From assembly GCA_052387675.1 (NCBI GenBank), contig JBQTIY010000004.1, positions 62,001 through 126,000 of the forward strand: a stretch of 64,000 nt of DNA, read 5' to 3'. Under the pieces are notes generated by a model. That model ran no database searches. It was not told where the DNA came from and saw only the letters and a list, made by a program, of their open reading frames with translations. Each line of letters opens with the position of its first letter. Within the stretch, counting starts at the first letter, position 1. Made by a program: the position numbers and the translations under genes. Source of the stretch: JBQTIY01 sp052387675. GTDB lineage: Bacteria; Planctomycetota; B15-G4. Positions 1 through 8,911 of the stretch are shown piece after piece.

Positions 1-1
1 C

Positions 2-1567
2 CGCGGCGCCGCGGCCCTGGCCCTGTTCCGGCTCGACGGTCGCCGCTACGCACACACACGCCAGGTCCTGGAAGAGGAGCTTGCGGCGCGCGATACGCAG
101 CTGGCCGCCTCCGTGCAGCCAAAGCACGAAGTCGACACCGGCGCACGCTGGCGCGCCAGCTACGCCCTCGCCCAGTTGCGAGGACGAGCCGGACACGCGA
201 CGGGACTCGCTCACGCCTTCACCGATCTCGCCGAGCCGCTCACCCGGCTCTTCGCCCTGCGCGGGGCCGGTGCACTTGGCCGCGAAGCGCTGCTCGACGC
301 CGCTCACTTTCAGCAGGCGTGCGGAAGCAGTCTCGCCGAAGCGCTCGGGCTGAGTCTGCGCGACACCGACGACCGCCTCGCGGTGGAAGCAGCGCGAGTG
401 CTGGCGCAGCAGGGCCCTGCGCGCCTACTCCTCGACGAGGGCCTCGCGCATCGTGCTGCGGCCGTACGACGCACAGCGATCGAGAGTCTGCGCGAACGCT
501 GGGCTGCCGGCGATGTCGAAGTGCAGGCTTCGGCGCTGACCAGACTCCAACAGCTCCAGGCCACCGATCCCTCCGCGATGGTGCGGCGCGAGGCCGCCGC
601 GACGATCGCGCAATACGACGGAGTCAGTCAGCAGAGTGCGGGCCGGAGCGCCTTGGAAAGCTTGGCGCGCTCGTCGGACGCGCGCGATCGTGAGCGCGCG
701 GCGCAACTCCTGGCCACGGGTGCCTGCCGGGATGAAGCGCTGCTTGAGGCGCTCATTCAGGACAGCTCGCCGGGAGTTGTCGCAGCGTGTCTCGTGGGAC
801 CCGCTGCCGCAGACACTCCCGAAACGGATGAGGCCTGGAAGGCTTTCCATGTGCTGGTCAGCCGACTCATGCTCGGATTGCGGCAGGTGGACCCCGCGCC
901 GCGTGCCGCCGCGGCAGAGGCCGCGCGGCCGCTCGTCGAAGCCGGCTCGGCACCGCCGGAATTGCTGCGCGCGCTCGCTGAGTCGCTCGCAGCGGCAACC
1001 GGTCTCGAGAACCAAGAAGCGCGCCAGGCGCTGCGCCGGGCGCTGGGTCTTCCTGACGAACCACAGCGTCCGGCGAGCACGTCGCCGGGCCGTCTCCTCG
1101 ATCGACTGCTGGCGGAGGAGCGCCAAGCCCGCCTCGACCCGGCTCCGCGCGTTCAGCTCCTCACCTCTCGAGGGAGCGTGACGCTGGAATTGGATCGGCT
1201 CAACGCACCGCGACACGTTGCGTCTTTCCTCGAGCTTGCGGCAGCCGGTTTCTACGACGGCCTCGACTTTCACCGGGTCGTGCCCAACTTCGTGGTGCAG
1301 GGGCTCGATCCGCGCGGAGATGGCTTTGGCACGGGAAACCGGCGCCTTCCCGACGAGATCAATCCGCGCCCCTTCGTGACCGGCACGCTCGGCATGCCCA
1401 ATGCCGGCGAACCACACACCGGCGGCTGCCAGATTTTCATCACGCTCCTGCCAACGCCTCATCTCGATGGCGGCTACACGGCCTTTGGACAGGTCGTGGA
1501 GGGGTTGGACGTGGTGCAGCGCCTGGAGATCGGTGACCACGTGACCTCGGTGAGGAGACTGCCGTGA
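2..1567 (+). CDS. HEAT-repeat protein with C-terminal cyclophilin-type peptidyl-prolyl isomerase (5' end outside window)
   Basis: The reading frame is open to the left edge, so the true start is upstream; the GTG at 113 is only an internal candidate. The first ~340 visible residues are Ala/Leu/Arg-rich helical repeats of HEAT type. The last ~140 residues form a cyclophilin domain: FHRV supplies the catalytic Arg, NFVVQG the hydrophobic Phe and Gln, and GGCQIFI the Gln/Phe pair. The human CypA Trp121 position is His (PHLDGG), as in cyclosporin-insensitive bacterial enzymes. The expected activity is cis/trans isomerisation of Xaa-Pro bonds, with the HEAT solenoid as substrate or partner scaffold (inference). 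The stop overlaps the next gene by 4 nt (GTGA), suggesting co-translation. Domain identity is solid; cellular location cannot be judged without the N-terminus. Confidence 0.85.
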   Translation, partial: RGAAALALFRLDGRRYAHTRQVLEEELAARDTQLAASVQPKHEVDTGARWRASYALAQLRGRAGHATGLAHAFTDLAEPLTRLFALRGAGALGREALLDAAHFQQACGSSLAEALGLSLRDTDDRLAVEAARVLAQQGPARLLLDEGLAHRAAAVRRTAIESLRERWAAGDVEVQASALTRLQQLQATDPSAMVRREAAATIAQYDGVSQQSAGRSALESLARSSDARDRERAAQLLATGACRDEALLEALIQDSSPGVVAACLVGPAAADTPETDEAWKAFHVLVSRLMLGLRQVDPAPRAAAAEAARPLVEAGSAPPELLRALAESLAAATGLENQEARQALRRALGLPDEPQRPASTSPGRLLDRLLAEERQARLDPAPRVQLLTSRGSVTLELDRLNAPRHVASFLELAAAGFYDGLDFHRVVPNFVVQGLDPRGDGFGTGNRRLPDEINPRPFVTGTLGMPNAGEPHTGGCQIFITLLPTPHLDGGYTAFGQVVEGLDVVQRLEIGDHVTSVRRLP

Positions 1568-2328
1568 CAAGTCCACTCTTTCGCTTGGATGGACAGACCG
1601 CTGTCATCACTGGCGCCGGACGCGGCCTGGGTCGGGCGATGGCAGTGGCGCTGGCCGAAGCCGGCGCCGACTGCGTCCTGGTCGCACGGCGACTCGGTGA
1701 TCTCGAGGAGACGGCGCGCAGCGTGCGCGCTGCAGGCCGTCGCGCCCTCGTCGTGCCTGGCGATGTAACCGACCCCGCCGTCGCGCCGCGCGCTGTGGAG
1801 TTGGCGCTCGCCCAAACCGGCCGGGTCGACATCTTGATCAACAACGCGGGCGTCTATCACATGCAGGATATTGAGGCGACTTCGCTCGAGGATTGGCGGC
1901 GCGTGCTCGACGTCAATCTCATCGGACCCTTTTTGTTCGCCAAAGCGGTCGGACCGCACTTCAAGCGCCAGCGCAGCGGCAAAGTGGTGAACCTCTCCTC
2001 CGTGCTCGGCCGCTTGGGTGTCGCCGGCGCGACGGCTTACTGCGCTGCCAAAGGTGGCGTGATCCTGTTCACGCGCAGCCTCGCGGTGGAATGGGCCCCG
2101 CATGGCATCCAGGTCAACGCCATCGCGCCGGGCCTGTTCGACACCGACATGTCGCGCATGGTGCTCGACACGCCGGAGATCTACGCAAGCGTCATGGCCG
2201 GCGTGCCGAGCGGGCGCCACGGCCAGCCGGCAGATCTGGCGGGAACCATCGTGTATTTGTGCAGCGCAGCGAGCCGCCACCTCGTCGGCCAGGTGCTGCA
2301 CGTCGACGGCGGCAGCAGTATTGCTTGA
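1564..2328 (+). CDS. SDR-family NAD(P)-dependent oxidoreductase
   Basis: A 254-residue classical short-chain dehydrogenase/reductase. Visible are the cofactor motif TGAGRGLG near residue 17, the NNAG structural motif near 90, and the Ser...Tyr-x3-Lys catalytic set (NLSS, then YCAAK near residue 160), followed by an IAPG segment and a C-terminal VDGG typical of FabG-like members. Length is standard. The GTG start overlaps the stop of the HEAT/cyclophilin gene by 4 nt. The substrate cannot be read from sequence; 3-oxoacyl-ACP reductase, glucose dehydrogenase and gluconate 5-dehydrogenase-like activities are all possible. Family assignment is firm, specificity is not. Confidence 0.9.
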   Translation: MTSPLFRLDGQTAVITGAGRGLGRAMAVALAEAGADCVLVARRLGDLEETARSVRAAGRRALVVPGDVTDPAVAPRAVELALAQTGRVDILINNAGVYHMQDIEATSLEDWRRVLDVNLIGPFLFAKAVGPHFKRQRSGKVVNLSSVLGRLGVAGATAYCAAKGGVILFTRSLAVEWAPHGIQVNAIAPGLFDTDMSRMVLDTPEIYASVMAGVPSGRHGQPADLAGTIVYLCSAASRHLVGQVLHVDGGSSIA

Positions 2329-2379
2329 GACGCTGGCCGCTTGCCCCGGGCCTCTGCCCCCAGAGAAGATGCCCCGCAC

Positions 2380-2455
2380 GCGCCCGTAGCTCAGTGGATA
2401 GAGCATCGGTTTCCTAAACCGAGGGTCGTAGGTTCAACTCCTACCGGGCGCACCA
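2380..2455 (+). tRNA. tRNA-Arg (anticodon CCU)
   Basis: A complete 76-nt cloverleaf with encoded CCA. The acceptor stem GCGCCCG pairs with CGGGCGC, the discriminator is A, and the D-arm is GCTC...GAGC. The anticodon stem TCGGT/ACCGA encloses TTCCTAA, giving anticodon CCT at 2413-2415, which reads AGG. The T-arm GTAGG-TTCAACT-CCTAC is normal. It lies between the SDR gene and a membrane glycosyltransferase gene. Confidence 0.97.
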
Positions 2456-2537
2456 GGCACTCGCTGCGCAGCGCACGCCACGGCAGCTCAACGTTCCCAA
2501 TCGACACAGGACTCTTCGTCTCCGAGCAGCTCTTGTC

Positions 2538-3731
2538 ATGACTCCGTGGGCGCGAGCACTGCTGATCCTCATTCTCTTGTGCGCCGCCGGCGTGGGCGTA
2601 GAGCGTGTGGCGCGCGGTGGCACTTCGGACTTCGACGGATTCTGGCGCGCAGGCCATCTGGCCTGGAACGAGCAGCAGTTGAGCCAGGATAAAGCTGTCG
2701 AGCGCTACCCGCCCAGTTTCGTGCTGATCTTGGCCCCGCTGGGGGCACTCCCTATCACGGCTGCAGCCGCGCTCTTCATTGCGCTGAATCTGCTCGCGTT
2801 GCTGGCACTTCCACGAGCACTGGAAGCGCTGAGCGGTGTTCGCGTTGCCGAGCAATGGCCCGCCTGGCTTCTCGTGCTTCCGTTTGCCATCGACGCTCTG
2901 GCGCTGGGGCAGAACGGGCCGGTACTGCTTTGGCTCGCAACCTGGGGGCTGGCGCGACTGCGCATCTCGGGAAGTGTCCTAGGCGGTCTCGCCCTGGGCG
3001 TCGCCGCCGCGACCAAGATCATCCCCGCCGCGTTTCTGCTGCTCCCACTGACGCTGCGCCGCGCCCGCCCAGCGCTCGTCGGTTGTCTGCTGGCGGGAGC
3101 GCTGCTCTGCGCGGCGCTCTTCAGCCTGGGACGCTCCTGGACCAGCAGCTTCCCGGTGTGGCTTGAAGAAGTTCAGGAGGAACACTCTCCCGCGGCAATG
3201 GTTGCTGCGAACAGGAGCCTGCGCTTCAACAATCAGGCTCTGCCGATTGTGCTCGCGCGCACGTTCTCCGACTTGGGAGGCGCTGAAGTCAAGGGTGCCG
3301 TGCGCGTGTCTTCGCTGCCGGTCGCCTCCACCCTGGCCCTGTGGAAAGCGTTGGTACTCGCCGCCTTCTTGCTGGGCGCCGTCCTCTGCTGGCGGCTAAG
3401 ACGCGAGGCCGGTCCGCTGGTGTGGCTGCGTCTCTTCGGTCTGGTTTGCCTGGGCGTTCTCTTCGTCTCGCCTCTCGTCTGGACTCACTATTTCCTGTGG
3501 TGGCTGCCCGCGGGGGTCGCGCTGCTTCCTCGACGGCGAATGCTGCTCGGTCTCGCCGTCGCTTCAACCTTGCTCCTGGCCTCTGAGTCCGCCCGCGCAC
3601 TGGGAGCGCACGCTGCGATCTCGTGGTGGCTCTACGGCCTGCTGTCCTTTGATCTGCTGCGTGAGAGCGCGACGAAACGCCGCACTGTCGAGGCGGGGAC
3701 CGCGCTCAGCGCACCAGCAGCAACCAAATGA
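2538..3731 (+). CDS. GT87 (DUF2029)-type polytopic membrane glycosyltransferase
   Basis: A 397-residue, very hydrophobic protein with about ten predicted membrane spans. An N-terminal span is followed by a luminal loop with an acidic SDFDGFWRAG segment, the place where GT-C enzymes carry their catalytic Asp. The YPPSFVLILAPLG stretch and the LGQNGP motif near residue 118 are typical of the DUF2029/GT87 family, which uses polyprenol-phosphate sugars (mannose in the characterised actinobacterial members). The sugar used here is unknown. It starts 82 nt after the tRNA, and its 3' end overlaps a possible small convergent gene. Family confidence is good, donor specificity is inference. Confidence 0.8.
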   Translation: MTPWARALLILILLCAAGVGVERVARGGTSDFDGFWRAGHLAWNEQQLSQDKAVERYPPSFVLILAPLGALPITAAAALFIALNLLALLALPRALEALSGVRVAEQWPAWLLVLPFAIDALALGQNGPVLLWLATWGLARLRISGSVLGGLALGVAAATKIIPAAFLLLPLTLRRARPALVGCLLAGALLCAALFSLGRSWTSSFPVWLEEVQEEHSPAAMVAANRSLRFNNQALPIVLARTFSDLGGAEVKGAVRVSSLPVASTLALWKALVLAAFLLGAVLCWRLRREAGPLVWLRLFGLVCLGVLFVSPLVWTHYFLWWLPAGVALLPRRRMLLGLAVASTLLLASESARALGAHAAISWWLYGLLSFDLLRESATKRRTVEAGTALSAPAATK

Positions 3732-3828
3732 CGGCGGCGACGCCCGCCACCAAGGCGATCAGACCAAGGCGAGCTAGCAGCAGCAGGGGCAGGCGCCGGT
3801 TCTTGCTATAGGGGTCGAGAAAACTCAA
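3706..3828 (-). CDS. possible 40-residue single-span membrane protein
   Basis: A short frame directly after mutM. A TTG start at 3828-3826 would overlap the mutM stop as TTGA, the same coupling geometry seen at several confident junctions here. The peptide has a basic N-terminal part (DPYSKNRR) and one long Leu/Val/Ala membrane segment ending near the C-terminus. The last 26 nt overlap the 3' end of the convergent GT87 gene. No Shine-Dalgarno sequence stands out and no family is recognised. Coding status is uncertain. Confidence 0.35.
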   Translation of the reverse strand: MSFLDPYSKNRRLPLLLLARLGLIALVAGVAAVIWLLLVR

Positions 3829-4739
3829 GACGCCGCCTGAAGGTTGGCGCGGGAACTTCGCGTGTGCACCTGGCGAGTTGTCTGGGGGGCGCGCTGGCAG
3901 CGCGGACAGTGATGCGTGCCGCGCTGCCCGACAAGTGTCTTCTGGATTGGCGTGGCGCAGCGCCGACACAACTCACCGCTACGGCCGTAGACAGCAAACT
4001 CGTCCTGATAGCCGCCGGGCCGTCCCTCCGGAGTGCGATAAAAGGCATCGAAGCTGCTGCCCTCGCGGCTGACCGCGCGTGTCAGGACCGTGCGAATGGC
4101 GCGATGCAGTCGCACGGCCTGAGGTCGCGTCACTTCATTCGAGACTCGCCGCGGATGGATTCCGGCGCGATGGAGCGACTCGTCGACGTAGATATTGCCC
4201 AGCCCCGCCAGGAAGGCTTGGTCGAGCAGCAGGGGCTTCATCTGGCGCCGGTGTGAGCGCAGTTGAGCCTGGAGCCACTGTGCTGTGAACTGCGGTCCCA
4301 GCGGTTCAGGGCCCAGTTCGGGCAGCGCTTCGTCCAGCGCTCGCACCGCGGTCAGCCGTCCGAACTTGCGCGTGTCGATGTAAAGCAGGCACGTACCGTC
4401 GTCGAGCTGAAACTCAGCACGAACCCAGCGCTGTGAGGCGCGCTGCACATCGCTTGGCTGGCGAGCAGGAGTCACGACCAAACGGCCAGTCATCCGGAGG
4501 TGCCCCACCAGCGAGATGGCGCCGTCGCAGCGCAGCACGAAGTACTTGGCGCGCCGATCCACAGCCAGGATTCGCCGGCCCAGCAAGCGCTGCCTGAAGG
4601 TGCGCGGAGGCAAGCCTCCGCCTAGCCCCGGCCAAGCCAGCACGCCCGCCCAGCGCAGCGTGATCGCGATCACCGTACGGCCCACCAGACGGGGCCGCAG
4701 CTGCCGCACAACTGTCTCGACTTCGGGGAGTTCTGGCAT
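3825..4739 (-). CDS. mutM: formamidopyrimidine-DNA glycosylase (Fpg/MutM)
   Basis: Bifunctional base-excision repair enzyme removing 8-oxoguanine and formamidopyrimidines. The start is fixed by MPELPEVE: Pro after Met is the catalytic nucleophile and Glu the next active residue. Lys in RRAKYFVL (residue ~65) corresponds to the conserved catalytic Lys. The C-terminal zinc finger is intact, with Cys pairs in LCRRC and HCPRC and an Arg in the finger loop. At 304 residues it is slightly longer than the usual ~270, mainly through a charged C-terminal tail. It is divergent from the GT4 gene at 4816. Confidence 0.95.
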   Translation of the reverse strand: MPELPEVETVVRQLRPRLVGRTVIAITLRWAGVLAWPGLGGGLPPRTFRQRLLGRRILAVDRRAKYFVLRCDGAISLVGHLRMTGRLVVTPARQPSDVQRASQRWVRAEFQLDDGTCLLYIDTRKFGRLTAVRALDEALPELGPEPLGPQFTAQWLQAQLRSHRRQMKPLLLDQAFLAGLGNIYVDESLHRAGIHPRRVSNEVTRPQAVRLHRAIRTVLTRAVSREGSSFDAFYRTPEGRPGGYQDEFAVYGRSGELCRRCATPIQKTLVGQRGTHHCPRCQRAPQTTRQVHTRSSRANLQAAS

Positions 4740-4815
4740 GACCTTCCCAGCGCGGGCGGAAGTATCGGTCTAGCATGGCGACCGGAGCGGTGAATAGACT
4801 CCTCCCCGTAACTCC

Positions 4816-6090
4816 GTGAAGATCCTCATCACCAGCCCCATCTTTCCGCCCGACCTAGGCGGACCCGCGACGTACGTTCCGAGCATCGCCACGGCCCTGG
4901 TGGCGAGCGGGCATCAGGTGACTGTCGTGGCGTTCTGTAGTGATCCGCAGCCACGCGGTTGGCCCTTTCGCGTGGTCTCGATTCCCCGGCGCTGGATGCC
5001 GCTGCGTTACCTGCACGACTTCTGGGCCGTCTGGCGTGAAGCTGGGCATCACGATCTGGTCTACATCAACGAGCATCTCGCCTTGCATGTCGCGCTCGCT
5101 GCGCGGCTGCGCGGCCGGCCATCCGTCGTGCGCACGTATGTCGATGGCACTTGGGAAATTTCACACCGCCTAGGCTGGCATCAAGACACCATCACTGACT
5201 ACCAGTCCCGGGACTATGGCTGGCGCGTCACGCTTCTGCGACGCCTGCAGCGCGCTTGGTGGGGCTGGGTGCGCCGCATCATCGTGCCTAGCCAGTTCAT
5301 TCAGGGGCTGGTCGAGGGACATGGCGTCCCTAGCCAGAAGATCGAACTCATCTACAACGCCTACCACGGCCCGACGGACTTCCAGGTCACGCGCGCGGAG
5401 AGCCGCCATGCCCTCGGCCTACCTGCTGAGCGCACCGTGCTGCTGGCCATCTGCCGGCTCATGATCTGGAAGGGCGTCGACGGACTCATCCGCGCGCTTC
5501 GGGATCTGCCGGCCTCGCATCACCTCTACGTGGCCGGCGATGGCGAAGAGCTCGAGCCTTGGACTGAGCTCGCTCAGAAGCTCGGCCTCGCCGAGCGAGT
5601 GCATTTTCTCGGCAACCTTCCGCATGCCGAGGTCATGAGCTGGATTCGAGCCGCCGACGTGTTCCTGCTCAACAGTTCCTACGAGGGCTTGTCGCACACG
5701 CTGCTCGAAGTCATGTGGCTGGGGCTGCCGGCAGCCGTCTCAAGTGTGGGCGGTAACCCCGAGCTCATCGAGAACGGCGTCAACGGACGCAGCTTCGGCT
5801 TCCAGGATGTGGCGGGCATCGTCGACTCAGTGCGAGAAATCGTCGGTGATCCACAGCGTGCCGCGACCTACGCCGAGCGCAGCCGGCTCAAGGTCCAGGC
5901 CTTCGCGAAAGATGGCATCTTCGGCCGGACCGAGCAGCTCTTTGCCGAGGTGCTGGGCTTGGTGCCGAGTCCATCGCCCCCCCTTGAGCACGAGACCGGT
6001 GCGAGCGTGAGTCACGCGTCCTCCGCTGACCACGCTTCAACTCATCCGAGGGTGGCGAGCGCCGGCTCGCCTCACGGTGTACACGCTTGA
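4816..6090 (+). CDS. GT4-family glycosyltransferase
   Basis: A 424-residue retaining glycosyltransferase with GT-B fold. The N-terminal domain opens with KILITSPIFPPDLGGPATYV, including the Gly-rich acceptor loop. The C-terminal domain has the E-x7-E donor-binding motif (EGLSHTLLE near residue 292) followed by the GGNPELI segment. The GTG at 4816 begins directly with the conserved first beta strand, so it was kept. The last ~50 residues are low-complexity and His/Ser-rich. Expected role is sugar transfer in polysaccharide or glycolipid synthesis from a nucleotide-sugar donor; the exact sugar is unknown. The tail runs toward the epimerase gene at 6203. Confidence 0.88.
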   Translation: MKILITSPIFPPDLGGPATYVPSIATALVASGHQVTVVAFCSDPQPRGWPFRVVSIPRRWMPLRYLHDFWAVWREAGHHDLVYINEHLALHVALAARLRGRPSVVRTYVDGTWEISHRLGWHQDTITDYQSRDYGWRVTLLRRLQRAWWGWVRRIIVPSQFIQGLVEGHGVPSQKIELIYNAYHGPTDFQVTRAESRHALGLPAERTVLLAICRLMIWKGVDGLIRALRDLPASHHLYVAGDGEELEPWTELAQKLGLAERVHFLGNLPHAEVMSWIRAADVFLLNSSYEGLSHTLLEVMWLGLPAAVSSVGGNPELIENGVNGRSFGFQDVAGIVDSVREIVGDPQRAATYAERSRLKVQAFAKDGIFGRTEQLFAEVLGLVPSPSPPLEHETGASVSHASSADHASTHPRVASAGSPHGVHA

Positions 6091-6202
6091 TTACCTTGGC
6101 CCGCCAGCTGATTCCGCACAAAGAGCCGTCTCGGCTCCATTGTGCTACTGCGGTCACCACAGCGACGAGGCGCGTGAAGAACCCTTACGGAGCCGTTTGG
6201 TC

Positions 6203-7087
6203 ATGAACATCCTCGTCGCCGGTGGTACAGGGTTCGTGGGCCAGCAGCTTTGCCGCGCTCTCGTTGCGCGCGGCGACACCGTCACTGTCGTCAGCCGCGA
6301 CCCCGCTGGCGCGCAACGCCGAGCACTTCCCGGCGTGAGCTGTCGTGGCTGGCTGCCCAGCCTCGAGGGTTATCACGCCATCGTCAATCTGACCGGCGAG
6401 CCGATCTTCGGCCGTCGCTGGAACGCGGAGGTCAAGCGAGAACTCCGCGACAGCCGGGTCTTGGCTACCCGCAGGATTGTCGATGCCCTGCACGCGTGTG
6501 CGCGGATGCCCGCGGTCTTGATCAACGCATCGGCCATCGGCTACTACGGAAGCCGGGGTGCCGAGCAACTTCCCGAAAGTGCCGCACCTGGAACGGATTT
6601 CATGGCCGGACTGTGCCAGGCCTGGGAGCAGGAGGCCGTTCGCTCTCGGACGCGGACCGTGCTGATGCGTTTTGGAGTCATCCTCGGCGAAGGCGGCGGG
6701 GCCCTCTCCCAGATGCTCCCTGTCTTTCGTCTCGGCCTCGGCGGACCCATCGGCCTGGGGCGCCAGTGGTTCAGCTGGGTGCACGTGGATGACGTCGTGG
6801 GGCTCACGCTCCAGGCGCTCGATGATCAGCGACTGCATGGCCCCGTCAATGTCACAGCGCCCGGGGTTGTGACCAACGCGAAGTTCAGTCGGGCACTCGG
6901 GCGAGTCCTGCGCCGGCCGGCTCTCCTGCCCGTACCCGCGCTCGCCCTGCGAGTGAAGTTCGGTGAGGTCTCCCAAGTGCTGACGGGCAGCCAGCGCTGC
7001 GAGGCGTTGGCTGCTCAGCGTGCCGGGTACGCCTTTCGCTACCCTGAGATTGAAGGCGCCCTGCAAAGCGCCCTCGGTACGCGCTAA
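6203..7087 (+). CDS. TIGR01777-family epimerase (NAD-dependent sugar epimerase-like)
   Basis: The start was placed at the ATG giving MNILVAGGTGFVGQQL, the Rossmann GxxGxxG at the very N-terminus; the longer frame opening at 6077 adds a non-conserved leader. The 294-residue protein carries the family marks of the YfcH/SulA (cell-division inhibitor SULA) group: NLTGEPIF, RRWNAEVKRELRDSR, a SAIGYYG motif carrying the active-site Tyr, and SWVHVDDVV. Members are widespread but enzymatically poorly characterised extended SDR proteins, and the SulA label is historical. It follows the GT4 gene with a 112-nt gap, so an envelope-sugar role is plausible but not shown. Confidence 0.88.
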   Translation: MNILVAGGTGFVGQQLCRALVARGDTVTVVSRDPAGAQRRALPGVSCRGWLPSLEGYHAIVNLTGEPIFGRRWNAEVKRELRDSRVLATRRIVDALHACARMPAVLINASAIGYYGSRGAEQLPESAAPGTDFMAGLCQAWEQEAVRSRTRTVLMRFGVILGEGGGALSQMLPVFRLGLGGPIGLGRQWFSWVHVDDVVGLTLQALDDQRLHGPVNVTAPGVVTNAKFSRALGRVLRRPALLPVPALALRVKFGEVSQVLTGSQRCEALAAQRAGYAFRYPEIEGALQSALGTR

Positions 7088-7258
7088 TCCCTGGGGAAAG
7101 CCCCTCAGAGAGCGTGCCGGCCGGCCCCGGCCAGGGGGAAACATGCTATGGTGAGCGGCTTGCCGGCAGCCGATAGAGGGCTGGCGCGCGCCACGCGACG
7201 CCTGTGCGCCCCCACGGCCGACTGGACTTCCTACACCTCTGCTTGAGATAGCCGCAGC

Positions 7259-8803
7259 ATGCGAGTTCTCTTCCTCGGTCCCTATCTCGCTCAGGAGCCC
7301 CTGGGCGTCATGTGTCTCTCGGCGGCGCTCAAGCGCGCCGGCCACGAGACCCGGCTGATCTTCCTGCCGGATCCTGACTTCGAGAAGAAGGTCAAGGACT
7401 TCAATCCAGGAGTCCTCTGCTACTCATTCACCACCGGGGTGCATCAGACGATCATCGGCATCAACCTGCAGGTGAAGCGCTGGTTGCCGAACACTCGGGC
7501 GATTTGCGGCGGACCGCACGTGACGGTGGTCCCCGAGTTCCTCCAAGAAGAGGGAATCGATGCGATCTGCCAGGGCGAGGGCGAGTACGCCGTGGTCGAC
7601 TTCGTGAATGCAGTGGAAAAGGGCGGCGACCTGCGGACGATTCCGAACATCTGGTTCAAGGATGAGAACGGAAAGGTTTGGGAGAACGCGCCCCGGCCGC
7701 TTGAGCAGGACATCGATGTCTTCGGTGCCTGCGATCGTGAACTCGTCTACGACGCCGCGGAGCTTTACCGGGACAGCGAGCGCAAAGTCATCAAGACCGA
7801 CCGTGGCTGCCCCATGAACTGCAGCTTTTGCTTCCACCATTCGTGGAAGAAGAAGATCTACAAGGTTTCGAATAACGAGTACGTGCGGCGCCGTAGCGTC
7901 GACAGCGTGATCGACGAGGCCAAGCAGCTCAAATCCAAGTATCCGCTGACTTTCGTGCACTTCGTGGATGACATCTTCAACGTCAACAACAAGTGGCTTG
8001 AAGAGTTCTCCGAGAAATGGCCACGCGAGATCGGCCTGCCCTTTGACTGCATTCTGATGGCCAACATGGTCACGGAGAAGCACATCCAGCTGCTCAAGAA
8101 GTCGGGTTGCATCCAGGCGCGCATCGCCTTCGAAGCGGCCAACGATCACATGCGCAATGCGATCATGAAGAAGAACACGACGCGCGCGCAGCTCGTGCGG
8201 GCGGCCGGCTACATCAAGCAGCACGGCCTGCGCTTGGCCAGCCTCAACATGCTGGGCGGTCCGGGCGCCTCCATCGAGGATGACATCGAGACAGTGCTGC
8301 TGAACATTGAGTGCAAGGTGGACCACCCGCTGGCCAGCCTGCTCCAGCCCTACCCGATGACCGACATCAACGACATGACCCGTGAAATGGGCTTGGCGAC
8401 CGACGAGTGGAACGAGTTCCCTTCGCTCTTCAACCGCACTAGCTCCATCTCCTTGCCGCACCGGCACCTCTACGAAAACCTGCACAAATGGTTCCCCGTG
8501 GTCGTGCGCTATCCGTGGCTCATGCCGATTGCTCGGCGCGCCATTCGGATCAAGTGGATGCAGCGGCCCTACCTGTTCATGTACATGCTGTACAGCGAGT
8601 GGCTCGTCACGGAGCAGAACTCGATGTATTTCGCGATCCAGGGCAAGAAGGGCTTTAAGACTTGGTCGCTCGTGGACTTCACCGGTCGCGTGATCACCAA
8701 GGGCTTCATCCGGCTCTTCGCCACGATCTTCGGCAAGAACGCCACGCGCATCGCGATGAAGTCGCGGCTGAACGACGAGCGCGAGTCCGCCCACCTCGAC
8801 TGA
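7259..8803 (+). CDS. B12-binding-domain radical SAM protein
   Basis: A 514-residue enzyme with an N-terminal cobalamin-binding-like Rossmann domain (residues ~1-140, GGPHVTVVP and GEGE motifs) and a radical SAM TIM barrel. The cluster-ligating CxxxCxxC is Cys184, Cys188 and Cys191 (CPMNCSFC). The B12-domain DxHxxG base-off motif is absent, as in many members of this class, so cobalamin use is uncertain. Class B methylases and rearranging enzymes have this layout; the C-terminal ~150 residues are rich in aromatics and basic residues and may contact a membrane-associated substrate. It stands alone with 171 nt upstream and 108 nt downstream of gene-free sequence. Substrate unknown. Confidence 0.88.
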   Translation: MRVLFLGPYLAQEPLGVMCLSAALKRAGHETRLIFLPDPDFEKKVKDFNPGVLCYSFTTGVHQTIIGINLQVKRWLPNTRAICGGPHVTVVPEFLQEEGIDAICQGEGEYAVVDFVNAVEKGGDLRTIPNIWFKDENGKVWENAPRPLEQDIDVFGACDRELVYDAAELYRDSERKVIKTDRGCPMNCSFCFHHSWKKKIYKVSNNEYVRRRSVDSVIDEAKQLKSKYPLTFVHFVDDIFNVNNKWLEEFSEKWPREIGLPFDCILMANMVTEKHIQLLKKSGCIQARIAFEAANDHMRNAIMKKNTTRAQLVRAAGYIKQHGLRLASLNMLGGPGASIEDDIETVLLNIECKVDHPLASLLQPYPMTDINDMTREMGLATDEWNEFPSLFNRTSSISLPHRHLYENLHKWFPVVVRYPWLMPIARRAIRIKWMQRPYLFMYMLYSEWLVTEQNSMYFAIQGKKGFKTWSLVDFTGRVITKGFIRLFATIFGKNATRIAMKSRLNDERESAHLD

Positions 8804-8911
8804 ACGGCACAGGCTCGCCCCCGAAGTTCGGCGTCCGCGCCTGGCGTGACTTGCGTTGAGCCAGGCCTTCACCGGCCCCGTCAGGCCGCCCGTCTCGCCG
8901 GAGGATGGCTC

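Noticed and set aside
7424..8872. Minus-strand frame of 482 codons across the radical SAM gene
   Set aside because: No recognisable domain; the plus-strand gene has a full cluster motif and ordinary codon composition.
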